From assembly GCA_023334545.1 (NCBI GenBank), contig JAADVB010000213.1, positions 1 to 32,655 of the forward strand: a stretch of DNA of 32,655 nucleotides, written 5' to 3'. Of this stretch, positions 17,704-27,509 are shown piece after piece. The DNA comes from Salisapilia sapeloensis. Its lineage: Eukaryota > Oomycota > Peronosporomycetes > Peronosporales > Salisapiliaceae. Position 1 is the stretch's first letter, and each line of letters starts with the position of its first letter. Below the pieces are notes generated by a model. That model was not told where the DNA came from. It ran no database searches and saw only the letters and a program-made list of their open reading frames with translations. The position numbers and the translations under genes were made by a program.

Positions 17704-19866
17704 TTACATGACGAGTTCCTCGATGGAGTAGTCTGGGATACCATGCGTCTGTGGCAACGGTACACCGTTCAAAAAGTTTCCTAGCACAGACTGCACACCT
17801 TCGAATGCATCGCACCACTCGAGACTCTTCTGAACGAGCTCGTTCATCTTCTGGATAGACGTCGCGATGGACTCGTCACTTGCCGCCGCGACTACCAACG
17901 ACGTAAAGTGAGCATCTAAGAGTACGCAGACCCAATTCACAACCTGTCGAGCACTCGGTTGCGCCAAGTTCTCTTGCTTAAGCTCCAACGACCGTCGCTT
18001 TCTCGTACGTGGCGTAATATCCGTCGCATCACTATCGTTCTCAGCCAGCGCTGTCAGTAGCCTCTGCTGGCACACAGCGAGCAGTAGGACGACATCGTTG
18101 AGTGGCAAGTGCTTCACGGCTTGGCGCAAGAAGACGGGGTTGGCAGGTAGTGCCAAGACAGCCATCAAAGACGTCTCGTTGCCTTCATCCAGTGTCTTGG
18201 ATGTCTCCTTCTTCGGCCGCCGGGCGGACGACGCGCGTACTGAAGCATGGAGGAAGTGTTTCGCCAACTGAACGACAGACTTCTCGTCAATGTCGATCAA
18301 GTGCTGGACACATGCATCGAGGACGTCACTTTGCTTTTGCTGGAGCAATGTCGGAAGTAGCTTTGGGATGGCTCGAGTCGACAAGAGCTTTGTCTGCAAC
18401 GCTTGGGTCAGTAGCTGCCAAAGCGCCAAGTCTGGTGTGAGCACAGTGCGTTGGGCGACAGCAACAGCCATGGAATAGGACATACTATCGCTGGTGACGC
18501 CGTGAACACGCTTGGAGATAGCTGCCTTGGTCTTGGTTTTATCCGTGTCCAGAATGGCATCAATGGCTTCTTCCTCATTGGTCGGAGGCTTGTCGCCACT
18601 GATGAGCGTGTCAAAGTCCATGGACGCTGCAGTCGAGTAGGTGGCGTGAGCGTTGGCGCCAAGGACGTTGGCTAGGGAGGAGTGCTTGTTGCGGACGTCC
18701 ACAACAACAGCCTTTTTAGCGTATGCTGCGACGACTACCTCGCCATTAAACGAGCTTTGCAAGTCGACAATCGAGCCAGACTGGTCCGAGAGGGACGTCG
18801 ATGCGACTTTAACCTTGAACTTTGCATCCCATCCCGTGAGGTCCGTGGACGTAGAGGAAGTGAGCATGAGGTAGCTAAAGAATCCAACACCACATGCTTT
18901 GTACTCTACTGGCGACGTTTTCTTCTTCTTGGAAATGTTGTCGGTATTGCTCTCTGGGGCAATGGTAGACACGGTCTCTGTACGTGTCCAGGACAGCGTC
19001 TGGTGCACCGTATCGTGATGGCAGTAGGCCATTTCCCACTGTCCAGTGCTCCAAACGAAGGAGTAGGCAAAAATTTCAGCATGGAAGGCAGCCGTCTGAA
19101 GCGTCGCTCCATCGACTGGAGGTGTGAGGGGCACACGCAACGCAAGAGAGCTAGAGATTTTACTACTTTCTGCTTTCTTGCCACGAGGACGTTCCAACCG
19201 GTAGACGTATAATTCTACGTTTAAGCTGTACGTGTCTTCGATGACAAGTGATAGGAATAGCGTTCCCTTGGTGGGACTACGGTGGTCAGACGATAGATCT
19301 GCCCATAACGTACGGTACTCTGTGTCCGTGTCTTCTAGCTCTTGGGCGTCCACGACGTGTTCCAGAGCACTGTTGTAGACAGCAAAGGTGCCATCCGTGA
19401 ATGCCACCGCTACCTCGTTCTTCAGTTGAGGGTGTACGAGCAAGGACAGGACGCTGGCGCTACTACCGGACTGGAAGTATTGCGCATAAGGAGATTCTAA
19501 AACTACGCTTGTCCACTTGGCTGGCTCCGTGTCTTTTTCTTCCCACGTGACAAGAGATTGGCCATGAAGTTTGCCGTCACGAGCGCTACGACTTGTGCTT
19601 TTACTATTGCTACCTCCACGGATGCCATAGTAGACATTGGAGACGGGATTGCGTACTGCAGCAGCGCGTAAAGCCAATGGACTACCGGATCGGAAGGACC
19701 ATTGGTGAATACAGTCGCCTGAAATGGCATCTACGTCACGAATTTGGTCGCGTGTGGTTACCAGAACACGCTTGTTTCCATCACGGTCGATGCGAACGCT
19801 CGTTCCGACGATGGTTTCATCACCACGGGCCTCCCAGACCGTCGTAGGCTGTGCTCCGAGCTCCAT
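17704..19866 (-). CDS. NOL11: NOL11-like SSU processome (UTP-A) protein
   Basis: Single exon, 720 residues, ATG at 19866; nearly the same length as human NOL11 (719). The N-terminal 430 residues are beta-rich and WD-like without clear repeat signatures (for example RVLVTTRDQIRDVDAISGDC). After a charged hinge the rest is helical. The C-terminal NOL11 signature is visible in LPLNDVVLLLAVCQQRL and VNWVCVLLDAHFTSLVV, followed by a helix ending in VQSVLGNFLNG. A basic patch (RTRKRRSLELK) may be a nucleolar signal. Known: NOL11 partners UTP4/Cirhin in the t-UTP subcomplex for rRNA transcription and pre-18S processing. It is divergent from the flagellar gene starting at 20105. Family membership rests mainly on the C-terminal region and overall length. 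Confidence 0.72.
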   Translation of the reverse strand: MELGAQPTTVWEARGDETIVGTSVRIDRDGNKRVLVTTRDQIRDVDAISGDCIHQWSFRSGSPLALRAAAVRNPVSNVYYGIRGGSNSKSTSRSARDGKLHGQSLVTWEEKDTEPAKWTSVVLESPYAQYFQSGSSASVLSLLVHPQLKNEVAVAFTDGTFAVYNSALEHVVDAQELEDTDTEYRTLWADLSSDHRSPTKGTLFLSLVIEDTYSLNVELYVYRLERPRGKKAESSKISSSLALRVPLTPPVDGATLQTAAFHAEIFAYSFVWSTGQWEMAYCHHDTVHQTLSWTRTETVSTIAPESNTDNISKKKKTSPVEYKACGVGFFSYLMLTSSTSTDLTGWDAKFKVKVASTSLSDQSGSIVDLQSSFNGEVVVAAYAKKAVVVDVRNKHSSLANVLGANAHATYSTAASMDFDTLISGDKPPTNEEEAIDAILDTDKTKTKAAISKRVHGVTSDSMSYSMAVAVAQRTVLTPDLALWQLLTQALQTKLLSTRAIPKLLPTLLQQKQSDVLDACVQHLIDIDEKSVVQLAKHFLHASVRASSARRPKKETSKTLDEGNETSLMAVLALPANPVFLRQAVKHLPLNDVVLLLAVCQQRLLTALAENDSDATDITPRTRKRRSLELKQENLAQPSARQVVNWVCVLLDAHFTSLVVAAASDESIATSIQKMNELVQKSLEWCDAFEGVQSVLGNFLNGVPLPQTHGIPDYSIEELVM

Positions 19867-20104
19867 AATTGCTTTGAGTTATTGGTGTTCGGTTGGATGT
19901 CGGGTCAAACGCTTTTCGGCCAATCAAATGTGTTAAATATGTTTTTTAGCCTATATAATTGGACATGTGCAATCTTGAAGAGACGTGAAGTGGTTTCAGT
20001 GGGATGTTGTAGCCAACTGTGCTGCTATTCATGGAAATCTCGCTCCAGATCACGAGGAAGACAGGGTTCTGTCGCGTTATTGATCACTTTTGGAGGCAAG
20101 AGAT
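19867..20104. promoter_or_regulatory. Divergent promoter region, NOL11 / coiled-coil flagellar gene
   Basis: Only 238 bp separate the two start codons, so both promoters must lie here or overlap the genes. The left half is AT-rich (AAATATGTTTTTTAGCCTATATAATT, about 19933-19958, contains TATATAA). Whether the two genes are co-regulated is unknown; one is a housekeeping type and the other is expected to be stage-specific. Confidence 0.45.
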
Positions 20105-21357
20105 ATGGATAAACCAGGTTCGGATGCTACGACGCAGGATGATGCTAGTAGTAACGTGTTTTTGACCGAGGCGAATATACGAGAGTACGCCTTCTGCTGC
20201 TTCTTTCGTCCTGACCTTTGTGAACTAACTGTGTGTAGTGGCCTTTTGCTAGGTCCAATCTATCTCGAAAAGACTTGAATGAGCTGGAGCCGGTCGTCTC
20301 CGGTGTCTCCCAAGTGGCCCAATCCACCAAGCTCTTAAAGAAACGCAAGGAGCTACGCGAACTTGAGGATGCGTTCGAGTTCATGAAAGAAGCGTACAGC
20401 CAGCGAATGGAAGCGTGCGATAGTCGACAGAAAGAGTTGGATCGACGGCAGCAAGAGATGAAGGAGCAAGTTAGTCGGTTTGAACGGTTTATTAAAGAGA
20501 ACGATGGGAAGCGAACGAGAGCAGAGCTCAAGGCAAAGAGTGAGAAGCGAATAACCGAGGCGAACGATCAGCGTCGGAGGCAGTTGATGCATCAACTCGA
20601 GACGGACATGAAAGAACGGGATGAACTAGAAGCGAAACGAGGTTCATTGACACTACCGTCTTCGTAATACTTTTGCGCGTACAAATTAATACTATGATGA
20701 ACAGATATGTTGCACAAGTATCGTCAATATTTAGAAAGTACGGTGGAAGCTTCAGACGGGGAGTATGAAGAAGTAGGCGACATTTTGAATCGCTACGCGA
20801 CGCTCGTGGACACCAATCGTGATCTGACCCAACAAGTGCGATACTCCGAGCTCGAGTCGGACCAATTCCGACAGAAACTTCGAGCTTTAAAGATCGAAAC
20901 GCAGAATCTCGTGCTGGTGCAGAATAGCAAGATACATGGGTACAACTGTATCTGATTCCACTTTGGATGCATGAGCTAAATGGTGTATACGGATAGTCTA
21001 CAGCAGCAATTGGAGTCACTTCGAGGGGAAGCGATGAAGTTGGAAGTAGCTAGACAGCGAAATGACCGCGTGGCGAATGATCGAAGTCGAGAATCCGGAC
21101 AGATCGTGCTGACTGTTTCGAATTTGTACAATCGATGTCGCTTGAGTCTCGGGGGTCGACTTCCACCTGTGAAAGAGCAAGACGCTGATGCAGTCCAGTA
21201 TGTCCAGAGCCTTCTGCACATCATCGCGTCTCGCATCACGGACTTGGACTCGATGGTTGCACGCTACAAGGATCCAAGATCCTCGAACAACAATAATGAT
21301 GGGAAAGATCGAGGTGGTAAAAACGTCAAGCTTCCTCTACTTAGTAATCCATCCTAA
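20105..21357 (+). CDS. Flagella-associated coiled-coil protein, CCDC42/CFAP73 (DUF4200) family
   Basis: Four exons: 20105-20184, 20253-20641, 20705-20939 and 20997-21357; introns 68, 63 and 57 nt, all GT-AG and in frame; 354 residues. Seen: a long charged coiled coil beginning LLKKRKELRELEDAFEFMKE and continuing with CDSRQKELDRRQQEMKEQV and RFERFIKENDGKRTRAELKA, the DUF4200 pattern of CCDC42/CFAP73. Exon 3 gives MLHKYRQYLESTV and GDILNRYATL, also family landmarks, and exon 4 continues the helix and ends in a polar tail. Known: Chlamydomonas FAP73 (MIA2) is part of the MIA complex that regulates inner-arm dynein. Inferred: a zoospore flagellum component, probably sporulation-specific. Which family member it is (CCDC42, CFAP73, CFAP100) is not decided. 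Confidence 0.82.
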
Positions 21358-21903
21358 TGCATCCATGGATCGCTCTATCTCTCGTAACGCCTTAGTCGTT
21401 TCTTTCTCGTCAGCTGCCTCGACAGCAACCCATTCCGACGTTACAAGATTGCTGTCCATTTAAATACGACCCTGTCTGTCAGATCTACTAGTCCACTTCA
21501 ATCCTCTTTTACCCGTTTGACGTCCACCTTCTTATGAAATGTCACTGGAGTTATTTTCCACACACACCTGACACAAGAAAAGTAGACTAGCACGGCTTGT
21601 CATCCAGGAGCCGACCGAGCTTACCTAGTGCCGTTCCTACGACCTCCCCATCGCTTTCCCTCTAGTAGACGTTGGACTCGTATAGCCAGCCGCATATCGA
21701 CGTTCTCTTGACTAGCTTGACGTCCCTCTGGCACTCTGTCTTTTTATACCGTCCTGACTCGCTGTCAAGAGTTCCACCTTTTTCCCCATCCAGCAGCCTC
21801 GACGCACCACTTGCTTGCTGCTTGAAAAGGTTATCGAGTTATCTTTCCATTCTTGAATTGACCACCAACGCGCCACATCGTCCAGAATATACCCATCGGT
21901 AGT
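21358..21903. other. Promoter / 5' leader region of the LARP gene
   Basis: No gene is visible. The stretch is pyrimidine-rich on the plus strand, with many short CT runs, consistent with a promoter and 5' untranslated leader for the gene at 21904. Confidence 0.5.
21847..21862 (+). promoter_or_regulatory. Oomycete-type initiator-like element
   Basis: CCATTCTTGAATTGAC lies 42-57 bp before ATG 21904. CCATTCT fits the oomycete initiator pattern YCAYTYY, and the following AT-rich bases resemble the adjoining flanking element only partly. The match is short and could be chance. Confidence 0.3.
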
Positions 21904-23598
21904 ATGACATCCCCACACCATGGGAGCAACCCAGCCAAGCAGGAGCAGGATGACCCCATTGCCTTTGCCATGGCACACACGTCAGATATTGAACATGACG
22001 CTCGACGTCTATACAGCCAGTCGGCACTAGCTGCTGCCACCTCCTCTTCCTTTAATCTGGACCCGCACTACCATCCCCTGCGTGCTTCTGGCAACGCTGG
22101 CGGCACGTCCGACCTGGACGTCATGGCGCAGCTAGCATCGCACTACTATCCGACGGTCCCTCGCAGCCGTTCATCGTCTGCACCTTTAGCTCCATCGGCG
22201 ATTCAAACGAGCAACACTTGGCAGTTTGCAGACACGAATACGCTAGCAAATGACCTCAATGGCCTCAGCCTACGTCCGTCGCACGAGCCGGAGAATGAAC
22301 CGAATGACTCGAGTGCCCCGTACCCAGCCACGTTTCTCAAGACGATATGTGATCAGTTGGAAAGCTACTTTTGTGATGAAAACTTACCATCGAATCTCCT
22401 CTTGCTTAAGAATATGAACACGGACGGATATGTCAAGCTAGAGCTCTTGGCATCCTTTCGAGAGGTCAAGAAGCTTACGACGGACATTCACATGCTCAAG
22501 CGAGCGTTGGAACTATCGACAAAGCTACTGCTGAGTGAAGATGAGAGCATGGTCTGTCGAAAAGAACCTCTTGCGCCAGAACAGACGTACCACGGACGCC
22601 TGGCACGCACTGCCATTGCGTACAACCTCCCGGAAGACGCGTCTGTAGCGTCACTGCGTGAAATCTTCCAGACGTGTGGCGAAGTGCAGTACTTGCGTCT
22701 GCTCAAGAAGGACAATGCAACCGGCAGAAATGCTGTGCTCAAACCTCCGATCGTCGCAGGAGAGACGTACGCGATCGTCGAGTTTGCAGATGAAGAGATG
22801 GCCAAGCACGCAGTTTTGACGCTGTCGGACCAGTATCATTCGCAGGCAGGCATGCAAGTCGTTCTCTTCGACGGCACGAACTGCGATAAGCTCAAGCAAA
22901 AGATGTTTCCGATCAGTCGCAACCGCGTGCACTCGGCACCAAGTGTCGGCCAGCGTCCTGTGCATGTGGAGCAAGTGGGCGAAGGATTGGAAGGTTTGAG
23001 AGAAGGAAAGGTGAGTACCGGGACGGTCTATTCCATCCGTGGCGCTGGTGGACTCATCACACCTACGCGCCAAGATCATGCCAGCATCTCCTTCCGCCTT
23101 ATCCCGGATGAAGATGGCAATGTCGACATTCGACAAGGCGACTACGTGTCGTTCACGGTCGGGAAGAATAAAAAGAGTGGACGCAAGTATGCGAGTAAAG
23201 TCAAGCTCGAGTTCCGACCGCCTGCGAGCTTGACGGGCGAGAACGGACCGCCGCCGAGCCCCATGGGCCGTCGAGACCGCGGGCGAGCTGCGACGTTCGG
23301 ATCGAATGCGCCGCCGAGTCCGAGCTTCCGTCCGCGTTCGAACAGCGGACAGAGTAGCAACGGCTCGTTTGGACCGAGCATGGGTCGACCGCGACTGAAT
23401 TTGCAGCCGCAGACGCCGACGAATGGGGGCGGCGTGATGAGTCCGCAGATGGGCAACGGGTTTCGACAGGCCCTCGGACCTGACGGTACGCGTGGCTTTG
23501 GGTCTCGTCGACTGAGCGGCATGTCGGACGGAATGACGACACCCATTAGTGACCGTCGAAGAGCCCAGTCGACTGGCAGCACGCCAATGTACCATTGA
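21904..23598 (+). CDS. La-related protein (LARP6-like) with C-terminal cold-shock-like domain
   Basis: Single exon, 564 residues. Seen: a low-complexity N-terminus of about 145 residues; a La motif (ICDQLESYFCDENLPSNLLL, then NTDGYVKLELLASF and a VCRKE end) with the usual Q-x-x-x-Y-F and N-L residues; an RRM-like domain (RTAIAYNLPEDASVASLREI, FQTCGEVQYLRLL, TYAIVEFADEEMAKHAV); then GTVYSIRGAGGLITPTR with ISFRLIPDEDG and QGDYVSFTVG, a cold-shock/OB-type domain whose usual aromatic RNP residues are mostly absent; and a Ser/Pro/Arg/Gly-rich tail. Known: the LARP6 La module binds structured mRNA elements and controls translation. The La module plus CSD order is an extra RNA-binding surface relative to animal LARP6. 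Likely a cytoplasmic mRNA regulator. Confidence 0.85.
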   Translation: MTSPHHGSNPAKQEQDDPIAFAMAHTSDIEHDARRLYSQSALAAATSSSFNLDPHYHPLRASGNAGGTSDLDVMAQLASHYYPTVPRSRSSSAPLAPSAIQTSNTWQFADTNTLANDLNGLSLRPSHEPENEPNDSSAPYPATFLKTICDQLESYFCDENLPSNLLLLKNMNTDGYVKLELLASFREVKKLTTDIHMLKRALELSTKLLLSEDESMVCRKEPLAPEQTYHGRLARTAIAYNLPEDASVASLREIFQTCGEVQYLRLLKKDNATGRNAVLKPPIVAGETYAIVEFADEEMAKHAVLTLSDQYHSQAGMQVVLFDGTNCDKLKQKMFPISRNRVHSAPSVGQRPVHVEQVGEGLEGLREGKVSTGTVYSIRGAGGLITPTRQDHASISFRLIPDEDGNVDIRQGDYVSFTVGKNKKSGRKYASKVKLEFRPPASLTGENGPPPSPMGRRDRGRAATFGSNAPPSPSFRPRSNSGQSSNGSFGPSMGRPRLNLQPQTPTNGGGVMSPQMGNGFRQALGPDGTRGFGSRRLSGMSDGMTTPISDRRRAQSTGSTPMYH

Positions 23599-24896
23599 GC
23601 AAGGTGGCAGGACACGAATGAGAGAAATTTGTTTGTTTGGAAATTCTTTTTCTTTTCTGTTGGTGCTATCGGAAGTACGATGATTCTTAGGTACAGACGT
23701 GTATGGCAGGTATGTATTTACTATGCTGGTGCAAGTGAGGTTGCCTAGTGTCAAGTAGGAGGTAGGAGATGTACATCGTGGGTTGTGCGATGTTGGAGGG
23801 CGTCTGGAGATACATGTGAGAGGGAGGTTTGTGAGAGCTGATTCGCAAGTTTAGGATATGCGTGATGCTTGGGAGTGATGTCTTGCGTGCTCTGCAAATA
23901 CTATGGAGCTTTCGTTATGGTTTAAAATCGTTCTGCGAGCTCTATTGGGTCCACAGAGTGTATAATGGAAGTGAATTGCTGTGAAAGTCAGGGTACGACT
24001 GGAAGCTTCAAAGGTAGAAGGCAAGCACACTAAATTTGGGGAAACGTGTACTTGATGGCATTCAATCTAAACGAAGAAGGATGGAAGGCATTGCAGGTAG
24101 AGTTGACAAGCAGATAGAAATAGATTGGTAGGCATTCGAGTAGGAGCCGTGTTAGAGCGTAGAAAATGATATGAAATTACACTTGCACGTTCAGACCGAA
24201 AGAAAGCTCTCGAGGTAAATAGACAAAAGAATAAAAGGTAGACAAAGCTGTATGGACAAGAAGGAAGCACAGGCGTGATCGGTATCGCCTAGAAGATCAC
24301 AGGCAGCTTCAAGGTAAACGCCATCTTACAATTTTAAGATCTCCAGTGAGGGGTGTAAAATAGCCAGATCGTCTCATCGCTATTGAACACCACCATATTC
24401 TATAAACTACCATCTCTTGTATACTTTATTTCATATAAATGGAAAAGAAGTTCGTCGATACTCGCTTCTAGTCAAAAAGACAAATCTATTGCTTTTTGTA
24501 TGGCAGCAGTTTGAGGTGATTGAGCCCAACAAAACGCAAAAGACCGCAAGATAAGCGCAGCTAGCACGCACTGCGCAACGAGATACCAAGGCGTACAAGC
24601 ACGTCTACATCTACTAGGACCTTTCCAAGGCTTCTACATTCGCACAGCCTTCACCTCCGATCCACTGCTCGTGTCAGAACCTCTTAAGAGAGAAACTACA
24701 AGAGCAGATACATTAACGTCGAACGAGTGCACTTGACGAGATCCAGGACATTTTTTCTACCTCCACTCGTCTCCATCCCCCCACTATACCGTACGTATTC
24801 CGTTTTTCGCACTCTTGTCGTTGTACCTGCCATACTCAATGTATCGATTTATAACGACTATCCTAGTCTTTTATTTCTTTTTCTTTCTGAATTAAG
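23599..24896. other. Intergenic region and long 5' leader of DDX6
   Basis: No gene is supported. The right third (about 24730-24895) is very pyrimidine-rich (for example CCACTCGTCTCCATCCCCCC, 24762-24781) and leads directly to the ATG at 24897, suggesting a promoter with a long 5' leader. Open frames here are short. Confidence 0.5.
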
Positions 24897-26135
24897 ATGG
24901 CGACTTCCCAATCCACGCACGAAAGCGAGAGCGCTTGGAAGAACACGTTGAAGAAACCTGCCAAGGATGCTCGTATCCAGACGGAAGACGTGACGAACGT
25001 CAAGGGCAATGAGTTTGAAGACTACTTTTTGAAACGAGAGCTTCTGATGGGTATTTTCGAAAAAGGGTTTGAACGACCTTCACCTATTCAGGAAGAAGCT
25101 ATCCCGATCATGCTCGCTGGACGCAACGTCATGGCTAGAGCGAAAAATGGAACCGGCAAGACTGCTGCGTTCATCATTCCGTGCCTCGAGAAGACGGACC
25201 CAGCGAAGAATGTGATCCAGAACCTGATCCTCGTCCCGACGCGAGAGCTGGCGTTGCAGACGTCTGCTATCGTCCGCGAGATTGGAAAGCACATGGGTGT
25301 CGAGTGCATGGTGTCCACGGGCGGCACGAGCCTCAAGGACGACATCATGCGTCTGTACAACCCCGTCCACATCCTCGTGGGCACTCCCGGTCGCGTGATG
25401 GATTTGGCCAATAAAAAGGTGGCCGACTTGTCCAACTGCTCAACGGTGGTCATGGACGAAGCCGACAAGCTTCTGAGTCCGGAATTCCAGCCTCTGCTGG
25501 AACAATTGCTGAGCCACACGCCGTCGGAACGTCAGATTTGTCTGTTCTCGGCAACTTTCCCGGTGACGGTCAAGGCGTTCAAGGACAAGTTTATCGAGAA
25601 TCCGTACGAAATCAACTTGATGGACGAATTGACGTTGAAAGGTGTGTCGCAGTACTATGCGTTCGTGGAAGAGCGTCAGAAGGTGCACTGCTTGAACACG
25701 TTGTTTGCGAAATTGGAGATCAACCAGTCGATCATCTTTTGCAACTCGGTCAATCGTGTGGAACTCTTGGCGAAGAAAGTGACGGAGCTCGGATACTCAT
25801 GCTTTTACATCCACGCGAAGATGAATCAAGCGCATCGTAATCGTGTTTTCCACGAGTTCCGGAACGGCGCGACGAGACACTTAGTGTGCTCGGATCTGTT
25901 CACGCGAGGCATTGACATCCAGACGGTGAATGTCGTGATCAACTTTGACTTCCCCAAGAACTCGGAAACGTACCTCCATCGAATCGGACGTTCAGGACGA
26001 TACGGCCACTTGGGTCTGGCGATCAACATGATCACGTACGACGATCGGTACAACTTGTTCCGCATCGAGCAAGAGCTCGGGACGGAGATTCGTCCGATTC
26101 CGCCCGTCATTGACCGCAACTTGTACTGCAAGTAA
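24897..26135 (+). CDS. DHH1: DEAD-box RNA helicase DDX6/Dhh1
   Basis: Single exon, 412 residues, start AAGATGGCG. All helicase motifs are seen: Q motif [14 protein letters not shown] near 56; Walker A AKNGTGKT near 81; [19 protein letters not shown] near 186; FSATFP near 217; [36 protein letters not shown]; and [13 protein letters not shown] near 361. The leader [20 protein letters not shown] is the DDX6/Dhh1-specific start, and the short tails fit the 410-480-residue family. Known: DDX6/Dhh1 acts in P-bodies and stress granules, repressing translation and promoting decapping of mRNA with Pat1, EDC3 and CCR4-NOT. It is a housekeeping gene with no breaks, convergent with the PX-like gene 147 bp on. 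Confidence 0.96.
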   Translation: MATSQSTHESESAWKNTLKKPAKDARIQTEDVTNVKGNEFEDYFLKRELLMGIFEKGFERPSPIQEEAIPIMLAGRNVMARAKNGTGKTAAFIIPCLEKTDPAKNVIQNLILVPTRELALQTSAIVREIGKHMGVECMVSTGGTSLKDDIMRLYNPVHILVGTPGRVMDLANKKVADLSNCSTVVMDEADKLLSPEFQPLLEQLLSHTPSERQICLFSATFPVTVKAFKDKFIENPYEINLMDELTLKGVSQYYAFVEERQKVHCLNTLFAKLEINQSIIFCNSVNRVELLAKKVTELGYSCFYIHAKMNQAHRNRVFHEFRNGATRHLVCSDLFTRGIDIQTVNVVINFDFPKNSETYLHRIGRSGRYGHLGLAINMITYDDRYNLFRIEQELGTEIRPIPPVIDRNLYCK

Positions 26136-26282
26136 CTCGAGAGACGTATCGACAGAGATGTTAATGAACGAATCCAGCACCTTTGTCGTCTCCCTAGCAC
26201 TCGCTCTCAAACGAAAAAGAATCCGGATGCAACTAAAGTTCGTTTCTTTCATTATAGAATAAATAGGAAATGTCGTCTGAAA

Positions 26283-27080
26283 CTAGGCAAAGTCCACTTC
26301 GGCGAACACACGCCGGCGAGGCGGAATCGACGCCTTGGACAGACCGGAAGGAGCGCTAAGGCCGACCTTTCGGATGGGAAACATGGGCGTCGTCGCCTTA
26401 TCCTCGACTTTGCGGGCCTTTGGCGACTTGTTCAACAGCTCGTCGTAGCTGCCCAAACTCCCGCCACAGGAACTCACGTCCGTGCCGTCATCACTCATGC
26501 TGCTGTGGAACGACCCGACAGAGTGGGTAGGGAAAAGGGGCGCCGTTGGACTCAATGTGCGTGCCTTGGCTTCCATGTCTATGTCACCATGGCTGCTGAG
26601 CTGGCGCTTGCGACCTTTGCAAGATCCCCGGCGATGGGCATCGTGCTGAGCGAACTCTAGAAAGTCGCGTACGAGAAGCGCGAGTCGGCGCTCGATGCTG
26701 CCGACGCCGCTGCGGAAGATGGAGCTGTCGACGTAGCAAGCAGTTGCGCGCCTGACGACAAGCTCTAGGAGCATGTTGAGTGTACTGATGGTTTCCTTTT
26801 CCTGCGATCGACGCATGGTGACGACGTCTCGAAAGGCGTAGTGATCAATAAAGGACGCGAGCCACTTGGCGGCGACGCTCGTTTTCGCTTCTGGTAAATG
26901 TGCCTGTGCGCTTTTAACTTCATGCGCTAAGCTCGCGAGTCCGTCCCATAGCAGTTGAAAGTCCGTGAGCGACTTGTAGACAAAGTATTTTTCCTGGTTA
27001 CACGGTGCGACTTGTATGGCAAACGTGTCGTCGAGTTTTCCACCGACGCACGAAGTGACGGTCGCGACGAGGCCGCGCAT
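26283..27080 (-). CDS. PX-like domain protein
   Basis: Single visible exon, 265 residues from ATG 27080. The frame is open upstream to about 27246 without another ATG, so a 5' exon is possible. Seen: a beta-rich start (GLVATVTSC, TFAIQVAPC) followed by KYFVYKSLTDFQLLWDGLASL, the strand-helix pattern by which PX domains hold phosphoinositides; a helical segment with RRSQEKETISTLNMLLELVV, similar to the RR-x-x-L-N/L-x-x-L helix of oomycete PX-like proteins; then a Ser-rich C-terminal half with a basic end (PPRRRVFAEVDFA). Membrane/endosome binding is inferred from the fold pattern only; the classic R-R-Y/F phosphate-binding residues are not clear. It could be a divergent PX or an unrelated fold. 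Convergent with DDX6. Confidence 0.5.
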   Translation of the reverse strand: MRGLVATVTSCVGGKLDDTFAIQVAPCNQEKYFVYKSLTDFQLLWDGLASLAHEVKSAQAHLPEAKTSVAAKWLASFIDHYAFRDVVTMRRSQEKETISTLNMLLELVVRRATACYVDSSIFRSGVGSIERRLALLVRDFLEFAQHDAHRRGSCKGRKRQLSSHGDIDMEAKARTLSPTAPLFPTHSVGSFHSSMSDDGTDVSSCGGSLGSYDELLNKSPKARKVEDKATTPMFPIRKVGLSAPSGLSKASIPPRRRVFAEVDFA

Positions 27081-27264
27081 GCCGTCGTCCACCGGCTCGT
27101 GTGCTAGCGTCGAGTCGATGATACTGCCTGATAAATCGAGTGCTTTCTCGGTTTTCAGCGTTTGAAAGGAGAAAGCGAGGTGGATGCACTTTGCTGTTGA
27201 TAGCTGTCTAACGCGGTGTCGGGCGTATCTGTTTACTGTATGAAAATCCAGTCAATTTTTCTTC

Positions 27265-27509
27265 TCAAGCTGCCTGGCTTTTCGAGCCGGTCAGAGCCTT
27301 CCGCGACGTGCGCAGGAGAGAGCGAATTCGCAAGTGACAGCTCGACACTACGTTTTTGTATGACATTCCAATAAGAGCTTGCTCGCGCCAGCTGGGACTG
27401 GAATCTGTCAAAGAAAAGGAGATAGGGTTTAGGACTCTTACCAAAGGGTCGGAAAAGCGTCAGTGGGCTCGGTAGGCCAACGCTTGGGTGCAGTCCAGAG
27501 CGTGGTCAT
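27265..27509 (-). CDS. Possible small two-exon gene (66 residues), unrecognised
   Basis: Exons 27509-27442 and 27397-27265. ATG 27509 starts MTTLWTAPKRWPTEPTDAFP; the donor G|GTAAGAG is strong. After a pyrimidine-rich stretch two acceptors are possible. TTTGACAG (27405) makes an immediate TGA. ATTCCAG (27398), seven bases on, keeps the frame and adds SWREQALIGMSYKNVVSSCH and a Ser/Arg-rich helix ending at TGA. The intron would be 44 nt, shorter than the others here. No family is recognised. The protein is basic and lacks a signal peptide. It could instead be the 5' part of the PX-like gene downstream on this strand. Confidence 0.4.

Noticed and set aside
18682..19212. Plus-strand open frame of 176 codons
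   Set aside because: It is antisense to NOL11 and without family features.
22651..23754. Minus-strand open frame of 367 codons
   Set aside because: It lies antisense to the well-supported LARP gene, is Arg/Ser-rich as expected from reading a biased coding strand backwards, and has no domain.
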